DNA of 64,000 nucleotides, taken from the NCBI GenBank assembly GCA_014529385.2, contig CM043971.1:29531709-29595708 (forward strand), given 5' to 3'. The notes below the pieces were generated by a model. That model did not search any database and was not told the origin of the DNA. It worked only from the letters and a program-made list of their open reading frames with translations. This DNA is from Adiantum capillus-veneris. Taxonomy: Eukaryota; Streptophyta; Polypodiopsida; Polypodiales; Pteridaceae. Both the position numbers and the translations under genes were made by a program. This document shows, piece by piece, positions 8,113 through 18,179 of the stretch (positions are counted from its first letter, which is position 1; each line of letters opens with the position of its first letter).

Positions 8113-10506
8113 ATGAAGGATATCGTGCTAGTCATTGATGCAGAGATTAAGAGTCAGCGAGTCTCCAATGTGTACGTAGATGGTGGAGCCGAGATTTGTG
8201 TTATGATAGAGAAATTAATGCACAGGTTGGGTTTGGAAGTAAACGAGCAAACTTCCTCACAAGCTAAGATGGCAAATAATGTAAGGGTGGCTTGTGTGGG
8301 AAAGGTTAATGGAGTGAAGGTTTCAGCTTTTGGTGTTGCAATCTCAATTGATGCTTATGTGATCCCAACTAAGGGGGAGGGCTATCCGCTAATCCTTGGA
8401 AGACCTTGGCTTATGGCTATGAAAGCTAGGCAAAATTGGGAGACAGGTTCCCTTGAGTTGCGACCAAATCATAAGGTAGGTGGCAAGCAACAAAAAATTG
8501 TGTATGACATGAAGCAGGGTAGACAACAAGACCTAGAGATGGAAACTTCTATGGATGAATGGAGTACAAGCAGCTTCTCTTCATCTAAGGATGAGTCATC
8601 TGAGGAGGATGCTAGCTCTTTGGAAGTCATGGGTATAATACTGCGAAACCCAGAAGGAGAAGGTGGTCAAGACTCTCTAAACAAGGAAGAAGCCACAGGC
8701 TTAGAGGAGATGCTAGCTAAGGACCTACTAGAAGAAGAGAGAGAACCCTATTTGCAGGTACTAAAGAAGCATGCTGGCCTCTTTATAACTGATTACGAGC
8801 ACAATAAAGGAGTGACGGTAACCCAACACCATATCCAATTAAAGGAAGGTGCCAAACCAGTGGTGCAAAGGCTAAGGAGATTAGGGCTAGTGCAACAAGA
8901 TGCACTCTTAAAAGAAGTAAAAAGATTACTCAAGGCAGGATTTATCTACCCAATGGAAGATTCTGAGTGGGTGTCTCCAGTTGTGGTAGCACCAAAGAAA
9001 AATGGGAAGCGGAGGGTATGTGTGGATTACAAGCCTCTAAACGCAGCCACAAAAAGGGACCATTTTCCTTTTCCTTTTCAAGATGAAATACTAAATGAAG
9101 TGGCTGGTCATGAAAGGTACACAGTGTGTGATGGGTACTCAGGCTACTTCCAAATCAGAATTGCAGATGAAGACCAAAGAAAGACTACCTTCATAACACC
9201 TTGGGGGTGTTTTGCTTATAGAGTTATGCCTTTTGGTTTAACTAATGCCCCAGCTACTTTCCAGAGGTTTATGAACTTGGTGTTTCAACCTTACTTTGGT
9301 AAGTTCATACGAGTCTTCATTGATGATTTTTGCATTTATAGCTCTAGGGAAGTACATCTGTCCAAGGTTGATGAAGGTTTCACCCGTCTGGCCCAATTGG
9401 GTGGGCAATTGAATAAAGACAAGTGCCACATAGGTGAGAGCAAGGTCACTCTACTGGGCCATGTTGTGTCTCAAGATGGTATTGAGACTGACCCTGAAAA
9501 GGTAAAGACATTGTTAGCTTTACCTACTCCTTCAAACGTGAAGCAACTAGTCTCCTTCATTCAAAAGGTTCTCTACATGGGACGATTCATACATCTCCTT
9601 TCTCAGGCAATCTATCCTTTGCAGCAGCTCACTAAACACACTACATTGACATGGAGTGAGGAGGGTGAAAGGTGCTTTCAAGAAGTTAAAACCATTTTGA
9701 GCTCATTTCCTGTCGTCCTACAACCCACATGGGGTGAATTATTCTATGTAAATCCTAGTATAGGTCCAGAAGCTCTAGGAACTGTCTTGATGCAAAAAGA
9801 CCGAAAGACATCTCTCATGAGACTAGTCTACTTCTCTAGTAGAGTGATGACAGCTGCTGAAAAGGGTTTCAGCGCAACTGAGCAATTTGTGCTAGCTCTT
9901 AAGTTTGCAGTGGAGAAGTTTCGGGCTTACTTACTTCCGAGACAATTTGTGGTGATCACAACTGAGGAGGTTTTTCCATATGGCCTACAACACATGGAAT
10001 TGTCTCAAAGAATAGCAAAGTGGGTGGTGCAGCTTCAAGAGTTTGACTACACACTACAAGTAGAGGATTCCACCCGTGCTTGTTTGGCAGATGTCCTCAC
10101 ACAAAGGTGTTATGAGAAGGTCAAGAAAGAGGCACCTAGTAAGGTACCGCCTATCCCGGAGCCTGAAGTTCTACTGGGAGCACACAGTCTGTATTTTGAT
10201 GGGGCTTACAAGAGGACCAAAGACAAGGCATCAGCAGGCATAGTAATATTAGGTCCAGAGAAGGAGAAGATCTTTGCAAAAGGGTTTCATCTAAAAGAGG
10301 TTCATTCTAACAATGAAGCAGAGTACCATGCCCTTGTTTTAGGGTTGCAATGTTGTCTTTCTCAGGGCATCACAAAGCTAAATGTTTTTGGTGACTCCAT
10401 GTTGATTGTTAAGCAAATGGTTGGTGTATGGGCCTGTAAAAATGACAAATTGTCTGTTAAGATGAGGGAAGCAAAGGCCTTGTTGAAGGGTTTTAAAGAA
10501 GTTTGA
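8113..10506 (+). CDS. Gypsy-1 protease, RT, degenerate RNase H, archaeal-type RNase H
   Basis: An open 797-codon frame. Protease: YVDGGAEICVM (D23) and LILGRPWL. RT: WVSPVVVAPKKNG, YSGYFQI, FGLTNAPATFQRFM and the catalytic FIDD (D404, D405). The first RNase H domain is recognisable by ALKFAVEKFRAYLL, but its catalytic positions read YVNPSIG and ITTEEVFP instead of the usual Asp-containing motifs. The archaeal-type RNase H follows with LYFDGA (D696), NNEAEY (E735) and GDSML (D761). Its last Asp, in NREADALA near 10540, lies beyond the TGA at 10504. In Gypsy-4 the same region is split by frameshifts. Confidence 0.92.
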   Translation: MKDIVLVIDAEIKSQRVSNVYVDGGAEICVMIEKLMHRLGLEVNEQTSSQAKMANNVRVACVGKVNGVKVSAFGVAISIDAYVIPTKGEGYPLILGRPWLMAMKARQNWETGSLELRPNHKVGGKQQKIVYDMKQGRQQDLEMETSMDEWSTSSFSSSKDESSEEDASSLEVMGIILRNPEGEGGQDSLNKEEATGLEEMLAKDLLEEEREPYLQVLKKHAGLFITDYEHNKGVTVTQHHIQLKEGAKPVVQRLRRLGLVQQDALLKEVKRLLKAGFIYPMEDSEWVSPVVVAPKKNGKRRVCVDYKPLNAATKRDHFPFPFQDEILNEVAGHERYTVCDGYSGYFQIRIADEDQRKTTFITPWGCFAYRVMPFGLTNAPATFQRFMNLVFQPYFGKFIRVFIDDFCIYSSREVHLSKVDEGFTRLAQLGGQLNKDKCHIGESKVTLLGHVVSQDGIETDPEKVKTLLALPTPSNVKQLVSFIQKVLYMGRFIHLLSQAIYPLQQLTKHTTLTWSEEGERCFQEVKTILSSFPVVLQPTWGELFYVNPSIGPEALGTVLMQKDRKTSLMRLVYFSSRVMTAAEKGFSATEQFVLALKFAVEKFRAYLLPRQFVVITTEEVFPYGLQHMELSQRIAKWVVQLQEFDYTLQVEDSTRACLADVLTQRCYEKVKKEAPSKVPPIPEPEVLLGAHSLYFDGAYKRTKDKASAGIVILGPEKEKIFAKGFHLKEVHSNNEAEYHALVLGLQCCLSQGITKLNVFGDSMLIVKQMVGVWACKNDKLSVKMREAKALLKGFKEV

Positions 10507-10674
10507 GTGCACTTTGTACCTAGAGATCAAAATCGAGAAGCAGATGCCTTAGCAGGTGAAGAACTAAAAACTCTCATAGTAGGTGCTATCCTTGTGAAAA
10601 GTCCTTTATACTAGGGAAAGGAGGAACTGCATGATTTACTTTACTTTCTTGAGCATTGTGAAGCACCCTCTGGT

Positions 10675-11511
10675 ATGAGTAAAAGTGAACGTAGGTGGTT
10701 GGCAAAAAAGGCTACCAGCTATAGCTTAGTGAATGAGGACTTGTATTGTAGAGGGAAAGATGCTGTCTTAAGGAGAGTTCCTGCATCCCAAGAGATAAAG
10801 GATATTTTGTTTAGTTGTCATGAAGGTGTGTGTGGTGGCCACTTTGCACAAGAGATTACTAGCAGAAAGATTTTACAAGCAGGGTTCACGTGGCCAAGCC
10901 TCCATCGAGATGTACAACATTGGTGCCGCACATGTGAGGTTTGCCAAAAAGCTGGACCAAGGCGTCTTACCCATGAAAATCAGCATCCAATCAAAACCTA
11001 TGGGCCATTTGAAAAATGGGGGATAGATGCAATAGGGCCACTACCTTGCACTCAATCAGGGAAGGAATACATCATTATGGGGGTGGAGTACATGACCAGA
11101 TGGGCAGAAGCTCGTCCCACAAAGCGCATCACAGCCAAGGACGTGAGTGATTTCATTTTTGAATGCATTTGTTGCCGTTTTGGCACACCTTTGGAGATTC
11201 TCTCGGATAGGGGACCGGGATTTCGAGCTGATTTAGTCGGGCAATTGATGAGCAAGTTAAAAATCAAGCGCAGGCACTCTACACCATACTACCCTCAGTG
11301 CAATGGTCTTGTGGAAAAGATAAATGGTCTTATATGTAAAATCATCACTAAGCAAGTGCATTTACATCCTAAGGCATGGGACAAACACCTAGATGCAACA
11401 CTTTGGGCCTACAGAACATCCTTTAAAACATCCTTGGGGTATACACCTTTTCACTTGGTTTACAGGCAAGAGGCACTATTGCCTATAGAAGTGGAGCTAG
11501 CGAGCCTCTGA
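10675..11511 (+). CDS. Gypsy-1 integrase, core open, C-terminus broken
   Basis: The frame open from ATG 10675 carries the H2C2 zinc domain (HEG..GGHFAQE through WCRTCEVCQ), then WGIDAIGPLP (first catalytic Asp), ILSDRGPGF (second Asp) and YYPQCNGLVEKING (catalytic Glu). The DDE core is therefore complete. Upstream, in-frame stops at 10504 and 10612 separate it from RNase H. Downstream, the frame continues past a TGA at 11509. Confidence 0.9.
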   Translation: MSKSERRWLAKKATSYSLVNEDLYCRGKDAVLRRVPASQEIKDILFSCHEGVCGGHFAQEITSRKILQAGFTWPSLHRDVQHWCRTCEVCQKAGPRRLTHENQHPIKTYGPFEKWGIDAIGPLPCTQSGKEYIIMGVEYMTRWAEARPTKRITAKDVSDFIFECICCRFGTPLEILSDRGPGFRADLVGQLMSKLKIKRRHSTPYYPQCNGLVEKINGLICKIITKQVHLHPKAWDKHLDATLWAYRTSFKTSLGYTPFHLVYRQEALLPIEVELASL

Positions 11512-11920
11512 GTTCTAAAAGCACATCAAGAGGATAGTCAAGAGAAGCAGGTGGAAGGAAGAATCATCGATTTGGAGAGGTTAGGGCTAGATCGAGAGTC
11601 AGCAGTGAAGTACTATGCAGCCTAGGTAGAGAAGAAATGAAAGAAGTTCAATCGCAACCTTGTCAAGAAAGGTATCAAGGAAGGTTCTTTAGTGCTCAGA
11701 TACGACAATCGCTTTGATCGCAGGAAGGATGGTAAGTTCTTGCTTAAGTGGGAAGGCCCTTTTGTAGTGATACAGAGGTTCTCAAATGGTAGTTACCAAC
11801 TAGGTGACCTAGATGGTAAGGTACATCAGACCCCGGTAAATGGTTAGCGATTGAAGGCCTACCAATGTCGTCTTTCACAGCCATATGCTGGTGAAATCAA
11901 TGCTAAGGATGGTTCATAGG
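11512..11920 (+). pseudogene. Gypsy-1 integrase C-terminal domain with nonsense codons
   Basis: Reading on in the integrase frame gives the usual C-terminal region: IKEGSLVLRYDNR, KWEGPFVVIQRFSNGSYQL, LDGKVHQTPVNG, RLKAYQ. It matches the intact C-terminus of Gypsy-4 integrase in layout. Stops interrupt it at about 11622 (TAG), 11637 (TGA) and 11845 (TAG), besides the TGA at 11509. No chromodomain is seen. Confidence 0.82.
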
Positions 11921-12268
11921 AGAGCTCATCATATTCGAGCTCCAACTAAGGTAACAATCATGTCATAGTCGTTTCAAAAAAAAAAAAGAAAAAGAGAGAA
12001 GACAAAAAAAAAAAAGAGAATGCTACCAGTGAAAGCGGATATTGACAATGGATGGGGTATGGCTTTCAAGGGTCTAGGAGACCAGTTGTTAGTCATGGAT
12101 GGATACAATTATTCATCAGAAAGGACTAAACAGGGTGCATCAACCAAGAAAGCAGTAACATGGCAAATTCAATTGGTACCAGGTAGGTAAGTATTCAAGA
12201 GAACCCTATTGTAGCACAACCTACAGCTAGAGGCATCAAATACCTCTAGCTTAAGGGGGAGGGCTATA
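11921..12268 (+). other. Gypsy-1 3' untranslated stretch and polypurine tract
   Basis: No ORF is seen. Two A-rich runs lie at about 11975-12018. The tract AAGGGGGAGGGCTATA at 12253-12268 ends exactly at the 3' LTR and is the plus-strand primer. Gypsy-4 has the related AGGGGGAGGGCTAA. Confidence 0.8.
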
Positions 12269-13800
12269 TGATGCATGGTTTTTAGGACCCCTTCTGAAGA
12301 TGCAATAAAGGCACAGTCAGTTGTTGGGGAGATGAGGATACTCTAGTCCAAGGGATCTCGAAAGAGAAGAAAAATCTACTTCACAAGCACCAAAGAGTAA
12401 AAAGTGACATGGACAGAAGATACGTGGGAACGAGCTCTTATGCATGCCTACAACCTATATCTTACAGAATAGCCCATTCTAGGTGTGAATTTCTAGTGAA
12501 ATTTACACAAGGATGTTCGTGTGGACTCACAGCACAGCATACTCCGTTTTCACTTTTTTACCGGCAGTAAATATTTTTTACCACATTAAATATTTTTTAC
12601 CTATAGTAAATATTTTTCACCTACATGGTAAATACAAATCACTTTTTACCTACAGTAACTTTTTTTACCCATGGTAAATATTTTTTACTGCACCATAAGT
12701 ATTTGGTAGGTAACAATTCACTGTTACTAGAAGCAGTGATTGGGCATCAACAATGCAGTTACAGGAGGAGAAAAGGGGAAAATCTTATGGTAAAGGTGAG
12801 TCAACAGGGATAAAGACTTTTGAGTTGAAAAGAGACATGCTGATTTTTTCAAAGAACACATGTCAAAAGAAGCCATGGTTGAGGATTTTTTGAGAATTTG
12901 ATATTCAGGAGGACCCAGCTGCCACCTCCCCCCCGCAGGTCCCCCCCTGACATGTGCAGAACCTCCAGTTTCAACAGCCACCTTACCTACTCTTAAATGC
13001 TGGTCAAGGCCTTATCCCCATGTGTCACAATCAGAAAAATCAGCATTTACCCTCCCCTCTCACATCACTCTAGAGAATATCTTGATGGTGACATATCAAG
13101 TGACCTCAATCTGTTGACCACCCTAAGCAAAAAGTAACCCCAATCAGCGGATTTAAGCATGTTTATCCCTAATACTAAACCCTCTCAGAAACCTATATAA
13201 GGAGGCCTTCTCTCACTCAAAACCAACACTTCACCCACTTCACCAAGCAACGAAGCTATGATGACATTGCTCACAACGAGGAGCTATGGATGGAGCTCTA
13301 CTCTCTCTCCCTCTCTCTCTCTCCCTCTAGTATGCTACATTACTAGCCCTAAAACCTAAATAAGGAGTCTTCTCTCATGCTCCATGGCCACCATCCTCAC
13401 CATCATTCTCTAAGGTATTGATGTGTTGCTAGTAGGATCATACCTACTTGCTGGGTTGATTGTTTTTTGACAAGGGATTATGCCATCCTTGGCTTGCTTC
13501 TCTATATCCTTGTTATGTATGATCAGATGCCGTTGTATTGTTAAGCTGATGTCTTGTGTATATATATGCTACATAAGGTCCCTAAGCTTCGTTTCTATGT
13601 GTTTTGCCATATGTTTTGATGCCATCATAATGCCAGAAGTCTCACTTGCCTATGTGCACTATGTGTGAGGTCCCTAAACCTCTTAATTTAGGGTGGTGCC
13701 CCCTTTGTTTTGTTCTTTGCTTGTTTGCATGAGGTGTGGTTTGTGGAGTGTGCATGAGTACAGAGGCCACCCGATTGCACTGCTCTTTTTCCCGCCCTCA
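12269..13800 (+). repeat. Gypsy-1 3' LTR
   Basis: 1,532 bp, with the same ends as the 5' LTR. The 14-bp length difference comes from an extra U3 minisatellite unit and a shorter CT run. Most substitutions seen by eye are transitions. Confidence 0.93.
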
Positions 13801-13805
13801 TCAGC
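13801..13805. repeat. Target-site duplication of Gypsy-1 (right copy, tcagc)
   Basis: It matches 3873-3877 exactly and marks where the Copia-1 sequence resumes. Confidence 0.92.
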
Positions 13806-14170
13806 CATGGTAAATGTTACACCTGATGTGAAAACTGCCCGAAAATAGGAGAAATGGAGTGGGAACAACATGTGCTATATAGCACAAACCGTAAAAGCCT
13901 ATAAGGCACCTGTTATGCAGAAAACAGCAGTGACAGAAATTCTGCACAAAATGACAAAATAGCATGTGCAGTACTGCCTGTAGTGGAAACGGAGGCCGAA
14001 ATGAACCCAAATCAAAAATCTGAGCAGACAGAACTCTACGAGCTTACCGGAAATATTTGTCGACCTGTGAACGCTCGCCAAAGCTCATTGAAATTGAAGA
14101 AAGTAAGCAGGCACGTAATGGAGCAGCTGGCGACTAAGCCCGGGAGGACGCAACCTGCTTTGATACCAAT
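13806..14170 (-). other. Copia-1 gag start codon, 5' leader and primer binding site
   Basis: On the minus strand the gag ATG is at 13808-13806, followed by GCT and the TSD. About 350 nt of leader without a convincing ORF separates it from the PBS. The PBS at 14168-14154 reads TGGTATCAAAGCAGG, the initiator-Met tRNA type common in Copia elements, two bases from the LTR. Confidence 0.85.
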
Positions 14171-14397
14171 TGTTGGAGTTAGGGTTGCAGAGAGACACAC
14201 ACAGCTTGGAGAAGACAAAGGAAGCTCAAGGCACACAATAGAGAGTGTGTTACTTAGTGTGCAATGGAAAGATAGATAGCCCTAGAGTGATGTGTGTATA
14301 TACAATGCTCGGGGGGAAAAACCTCCTAAAGAGGGAAAAAATGCCCCGGCGGTCCTAGTGTGTTCACACACATCACTACCACATGTATACGGTAACA
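14171..14397 (-). repeat. Copia-1 5' LTR
   Basis: 227 bp, homologous end to end with 627-853, adjacent to the PBS on its left. TG...CA ends and flanking ggatg confirm the boundary. Confidence 0.93.
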
Positions 14398-14402
14398 GGA
14401 TG
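14398..14402. repeat. Target-site duplication of Copia-1 (right copy, ggatg)
   Basis: It matches 622-626. To its right the LINE ORF2 resumes. Confidence 0.9.
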
Positions 14403-15060
14403 GATCTTGGCCGAGTTTTGTCAAGATTTCTAGGAAGTTCTGGGCCGTCTTTGTTGCATATGTTCAACAAATCCTTTACTAAAGTTACACTTGAATCAAG
14501 TGTGAAGAAAGGATAATTAAGCTCATCGCTAAGCAATTAGCATGCTCTCAGCTCAAACACTGGGGACCAATCAAAATGATGACAGTGGTGTACAAGGTGT
14601 TAGCTAAACTCATTGGTGAAAGAATGACCCCTGTGTTAACTGATGCTATCTCTCTCCACCAACATGGAAGTTTATTAAAGGTAGATCAATATATGATAAC
14701 ATTCTGGTGGCCATGATAGGTATGGAATATGCCAAGTTCAAGAAACAGGAATGTATCTTACTACAACTGGACCTAGATAAGGTGGATGATAGGATAACCT
14801 GGTCATTTGTGCAAGAAACGTTGCAGAATTTGGGGTTTGGTCCATAAATCTATCAATTAGTAAGTACTCTTGGGGAAGGGAGCTCCTCACAATCTCTCTT
14901 CAATTCCAGAATAGTTGACTGCCTTGATGTCAAGAGGTCCATTTGTCAAGGGTGCTCCTTAGCGCCACTTTGGTTCGTTGCCTGCACCCACCCTCTAATT
15001 GCTATGTTGGAGCAAGTTGTTAGTAGCAAGTTAACCCATGTATCATTTTTCGGGAGCTTT
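14403..15060 (+). pseudogene. LINE (L1-like) reverse transcriptase fragment
   Basis: Shifting between frames, the sequence reads as a LINE RT. It has IIKLIAKQ...LKHWGPIKMMTVVYKVLAKLI (the 'LKNWRPIxL...YKIxAK' region), ISLHQHG and FIKGRSIYDNILVAM (the 'GFIPGRSIxDN' motif). Next come LLQLDLDK.DDRITW (the palm motif A equivalent, with the Asp present) and RSICQGCSLAPLWF (the 'RGVRQGCPLSP' motif). The FADD box is not reached before homology fades near 15050. Several stops make it a pseudogene. It continues the ORF2 whose endonuclease end is at 1-626. Confidence 0.85.
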
Positions 15061-15649
15061 TATTGTAAAAACACTTATTCTTTTGATAAATTTGGAATAT
15101 TGTAACTCCTATTTTCCAAGTGGATATTGTAGTCGATGAGCCGAGGCTATAAGCTTCCAGATTATATCAACTTATCCTTAGTTAGAGCTCCCAAGTTATT
15201 AGCTTTTTACCAAAGAAACCTTGGTTGAAGTATAAAAGCCAATTTTTGTAAGTTATTTTTCAAGTTTTGGATAATAGAAACACAGCGTGAGCTAGCGACA
15301 CTCTTCTCTCCTTCTCGTGCTTCCTACCCCCTTCCTGATTGTCACATTGCAGTGTCGTTTGTTGCGTTGATACCGTAGGTAAGTGCTCTACGCATTGGCA
15401 AACATATCATGATAAATTGTAGCTTTTGGCGTCTCCGACCAGCAACCTAATTTCATCATAAGTAGGAATTTAGGCTAGGAAATCACAAAGTAAGCATAGG
15501 TGGGGTATTGGAGCATCATTGCTAAGCATTTAGATGCATTCAGGGCCAAAAATGACTAGGTCAAAAACTCAATGCTGTTAATAATCGTGATTTTTGCACT
15601 TCATCAAAAGTGAGATTTGAGACCATAAGCATTGAGGCAAGCTTTTCCA
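15061..15649 (+). other. Unresolved LTR-like and leader-like remnant
   Basis: No gene is seen. TGTAACTCC at about 15102 resembles an LTR start, GTATAAAAGCC near 15230 a TATA box, and TTTTGGCGTCTCCGACC near 15425 a PBS-like sequence. The stretch around 15580 (TTAATAATCGTGATTTTTG) resembles the palindromic unit of the Gypsy-2 leader. It may be a truncated older copy of a related element. The boundaries are guesses. Confidence 0.3.
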
Positions 15650-17845
15650 TGCATGGGAACCCCTCCATATTTTTTTTCTCTTTTACCAAAAATATTTCCT
15701 ATTATATAAGTTACTTTTGATTTTTCTTCCCTTTTTCACTAACGTTTTAGCATTTATTAAATAAATAATACTTATGCTAATCAATCACGATGTAGCATAA
15801 TAAGTAAGCTTTCTTTGTTGATCTCTCTCTTTTGACCTTAAATATTAAATCTATATATATTATAGTATTTTCTAATATTTTTTTTTCATGCACATATATT
15901 ATTCCACTCTACCAAATATTTTATTCACTAGTTTTCATTTTCAAACCTCAACCCCACTTTCAAATTTCAATAATACCTCCATCTAAATGATTGCCAATCT
16001 TTTCAACACTCTAGGTCATGTTTTCATACACATGAAGGAGCTTACACTTGAAGGCAAGAGAGAAGTCCACTCAAAGGGGACCACCAAAAGACTTTTGCAG
16101 CCACAAATAATACATTATTTGGCTGAATTTTTTAAGTAAAGAAGAACCCCGAATCTGAAGGAGCGTTCAACATGAAAGATGTAGCTCGTAATCTCAACTT
16201 TTAGCTCAATTTTTTTCAGAATTTTTGGAGTTATGAACACGGAGATATGATTTTTGTAGTGGACCCCAGTTTCTCGTGTAATGGTGACACAGGCCATCCC
16301 CACTTTTCTTCCTTCTAGAATGGCTATGGTTCTACAAGTCTTCAAGCATGATTACAAGAGACAAGGCTCTTTTAATGAGGTCTTGGCTAGTCTAGAGTAA
16401 TTCTATCACCATTTTTGGAGGATCCATCCTCATCAACAAATATCCACCTTCGACAACCTCTCTTATAATTTTCTTACCTCTCTCTTCTCTCCATAATAAG
16501 CTTATGTCTATCCAAATCTAGACTATTGTAAATATTTCCTATCCTCTACATCCTACCCACATTCTCTCTTTTTCTCTCTCTATTGACTCTGGTATTTTAA
16601 ATAGTGAGGAGACAAGATGGGAGCCACAATCACATGCACCCCATTTTCCTAGTCACCAAAGTGGGACACTCACCTCAAATAGAAATATTGCTAAATCCTT
16701 CCCTCCTTCCCTATATAAGGAGGCCATGAGAGCTCACTTGGGAGGGAGAACACACACACACCTATCCATACACACTCTTGTGCTACATGCTTGTAGCATG
16801 AACCCTAATCACATAATCACAACACCATCATCATCACCATCACCATGCACAAAAGATGAGCACCACACCTCCACACCACTTGTAATTAAGGGTTGAAGGC
16901 ACAATTTCAAGAAGAAGAAGGGTGGACACACTCATGATATTCCTCGCCATCAACTCCCATCTCTCCATTATGCCTCCTACGATCTTGTTCCCTTCTCATT
17001 TTCCTGCCATACGCTACCTATTGTATTCATCTTTTGCAAGCAATCAACACACTCCATCTTGCTGCCATACTTTGTGTCGCTTTGGATACATCTCATTGTG
17101 AGTATGGTATATGCTTGTTCCTTGCCATTTTTTTTCTGCTTATGTTAAGGTGTGCGGATTCGCCACCACACACACACACACTCTCTATCCCTCTCATATT
17201 CCTATCATCTTGCTACTTCCATCTTAAGGTGTGCGGATTCGCCACCTTTTGTATGAGAAGTGAGCATACTTGCATGTATCCCTGACCTCGTTATCTTCCT
17301 TACTACATGCACGCGTAGCGAGCCCATTCTCACTCACTCGCCACTCCTCTCACCTTATTCTCCGACCACCCCATTCCACATTTGGGCGTGGATCTTGAAA
17401 TTGTTTTCCATGCATGCTTCATTGTGTATATGTATGCGTCCTAGCCGCATATCTTGCTAGGTGGTGCCCCTATTGTGTATTCCCCATGATGAGGCCATTG
17501 TGCATAGTCTTGGTGTAGAGGCCACCGGGTCTATTTTTTCACTTCCGCCTCTCAGCATGTGTGCTTAGGTCTTATATGCATATCCTAGAAGTTTCGTAAC
17601 ATTCAGATGTCATTTGATGCTCTAACAGTCATGTTTTGTTTGTCGATTAGCGATTAGCTTTTGATGACTTAGGTCATTTGAGTGTAGCTTGTGTTAGATG
17701 CAAGTTGTCTATTGTTTTCCAAGAGATTGACACCCTCTTGTATTCTCTATGCACTAGTCGAGTCAGATTCGTCCCATGGAAACACAATAATGTTTGTGGT
17801 TCTCGCTATGTCTGCATAGGAGTGAGATTAGAAACCCATCCCACA
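15650..17845 (+). repeat. Gypsy-2 5' LTR (left boundary uncertain)
   Basis: The right end CCCACA lies two bases before a clear PBS. A TATA box (TATATAAGGAGG) is at 16712. The segment 16120-16290 is similar to 39727-39900 in the Gypsy-4 LTR, including GTAGCTCG and GTGGACCCCA, which supports LTR identity. TGCATGGG at 15650 is a possible start but no TSD or second LTR is available to confirm it. The small ORFs in it are not credible genes. Confidence 0.6.
16712..16723 (+). promoter_or_regulatory. Gypsy-2 LTR TATA box
   Basis: TATATAAGGAGG, identical over 12 bases to the Gypsy-1 LTR box and placed about 1.1 kb before the LTR end. Confidence 0.6.
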
Positions 17846-17847
17846 TT

Positions 17848-17865
17848 TGGCGCCGCTACCGAGGA
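17848..17865 (+). promoter_or_regulatory. Gypsy-2 primer binding site
   Basis: TGGCGCCGCTACCGAGGA lies two bases after the LTR end and resembles the common plant Gypsy PBS TGGCGCC-type. Gypsy-3b has the related TGGCGTCGTTACCGAGGA. Confidence 0.8.
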
Positions 17866-18179
17866 CGAATAGACCTAAACTAGGGAAAACATGAGCGTGT
17901 TGTGTAGTTGTCCTTTAACTTCCGATCACCCAGAGTTAAAACTTTCTCTCTAAAACCGCATAGTTTAAGATTGTCGTCTTTTGCTGTGTAGAGGTAGCTT
18001 GTAAGTAGATTGTACTTGCTAAGTACCTTGTAGGATTATAGGAATGTAAGATTAGATTAGGATTTTGAGAATGATTGATGGACGAGACGAGCCTTAATAT
18101 CAAGGCTAAAAAAACCATAAAAAACAAGAAAATGAGTGTTTGTGGGTGGACACTTTCCATTGCAGAAGAACCTAAGAGT

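Larger units (their letters stand above)
3878..13800 (+). mobile_element. Gypsy-1: Ty3/Gypsy element with dual RNase H (Tat-like)
   Basis: A complete 9.9-kb element: LTRs 3878-5395 and 12269-13800, PBS, leader ORFs, gag, protease-RT-RNase H-archaeal RNase H, integrase, PPT. RT precedes integrase, the Gypsy order. The second RNase H places it with the plant Tat-type lineage. By eye the LTRs differ at about 15-20 positions plus two repeat-length changes, so insertion was recent compared with the Copia-1 host. Coding is broken by a gag frameshift, a 10-bp duplication between gag and protease, and six nonsense codons from 10504 onward. Confidence 0.94.
627..14397 (-). mobile_element. Copia-1: Ty1/Copia LTR retrotransposon, interrupted by Gypsy-1
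   Basis: Two 227-bp LTRs (627-853 and 14171-14397) with TG...CA ends are flanked by the TSD ggatg. On the minus strand the order is 5' LTR, PBS, gag, protease, integrase, RT/RNase H remnant, PPT, 3' LTR, which is the Copia order. Gypsy-1 with its TSD occupies 3873-13800, so Copia-1 itself is about 3.8 kb. It lacks the end of integrase and most of RT. The two LTRs differ at about 10 of 227 positions by eye. It sits inside a LINE ORF2. Confidence 0.93.

Noticed and set aside
16900-17872. Host gene candidates in the Gypsy-2 LTR (ORFs near 17034 and 17678)
   Set aside because: They lie in sequence bounded by a TATA box and a PBS, and they lack any protein family signal.
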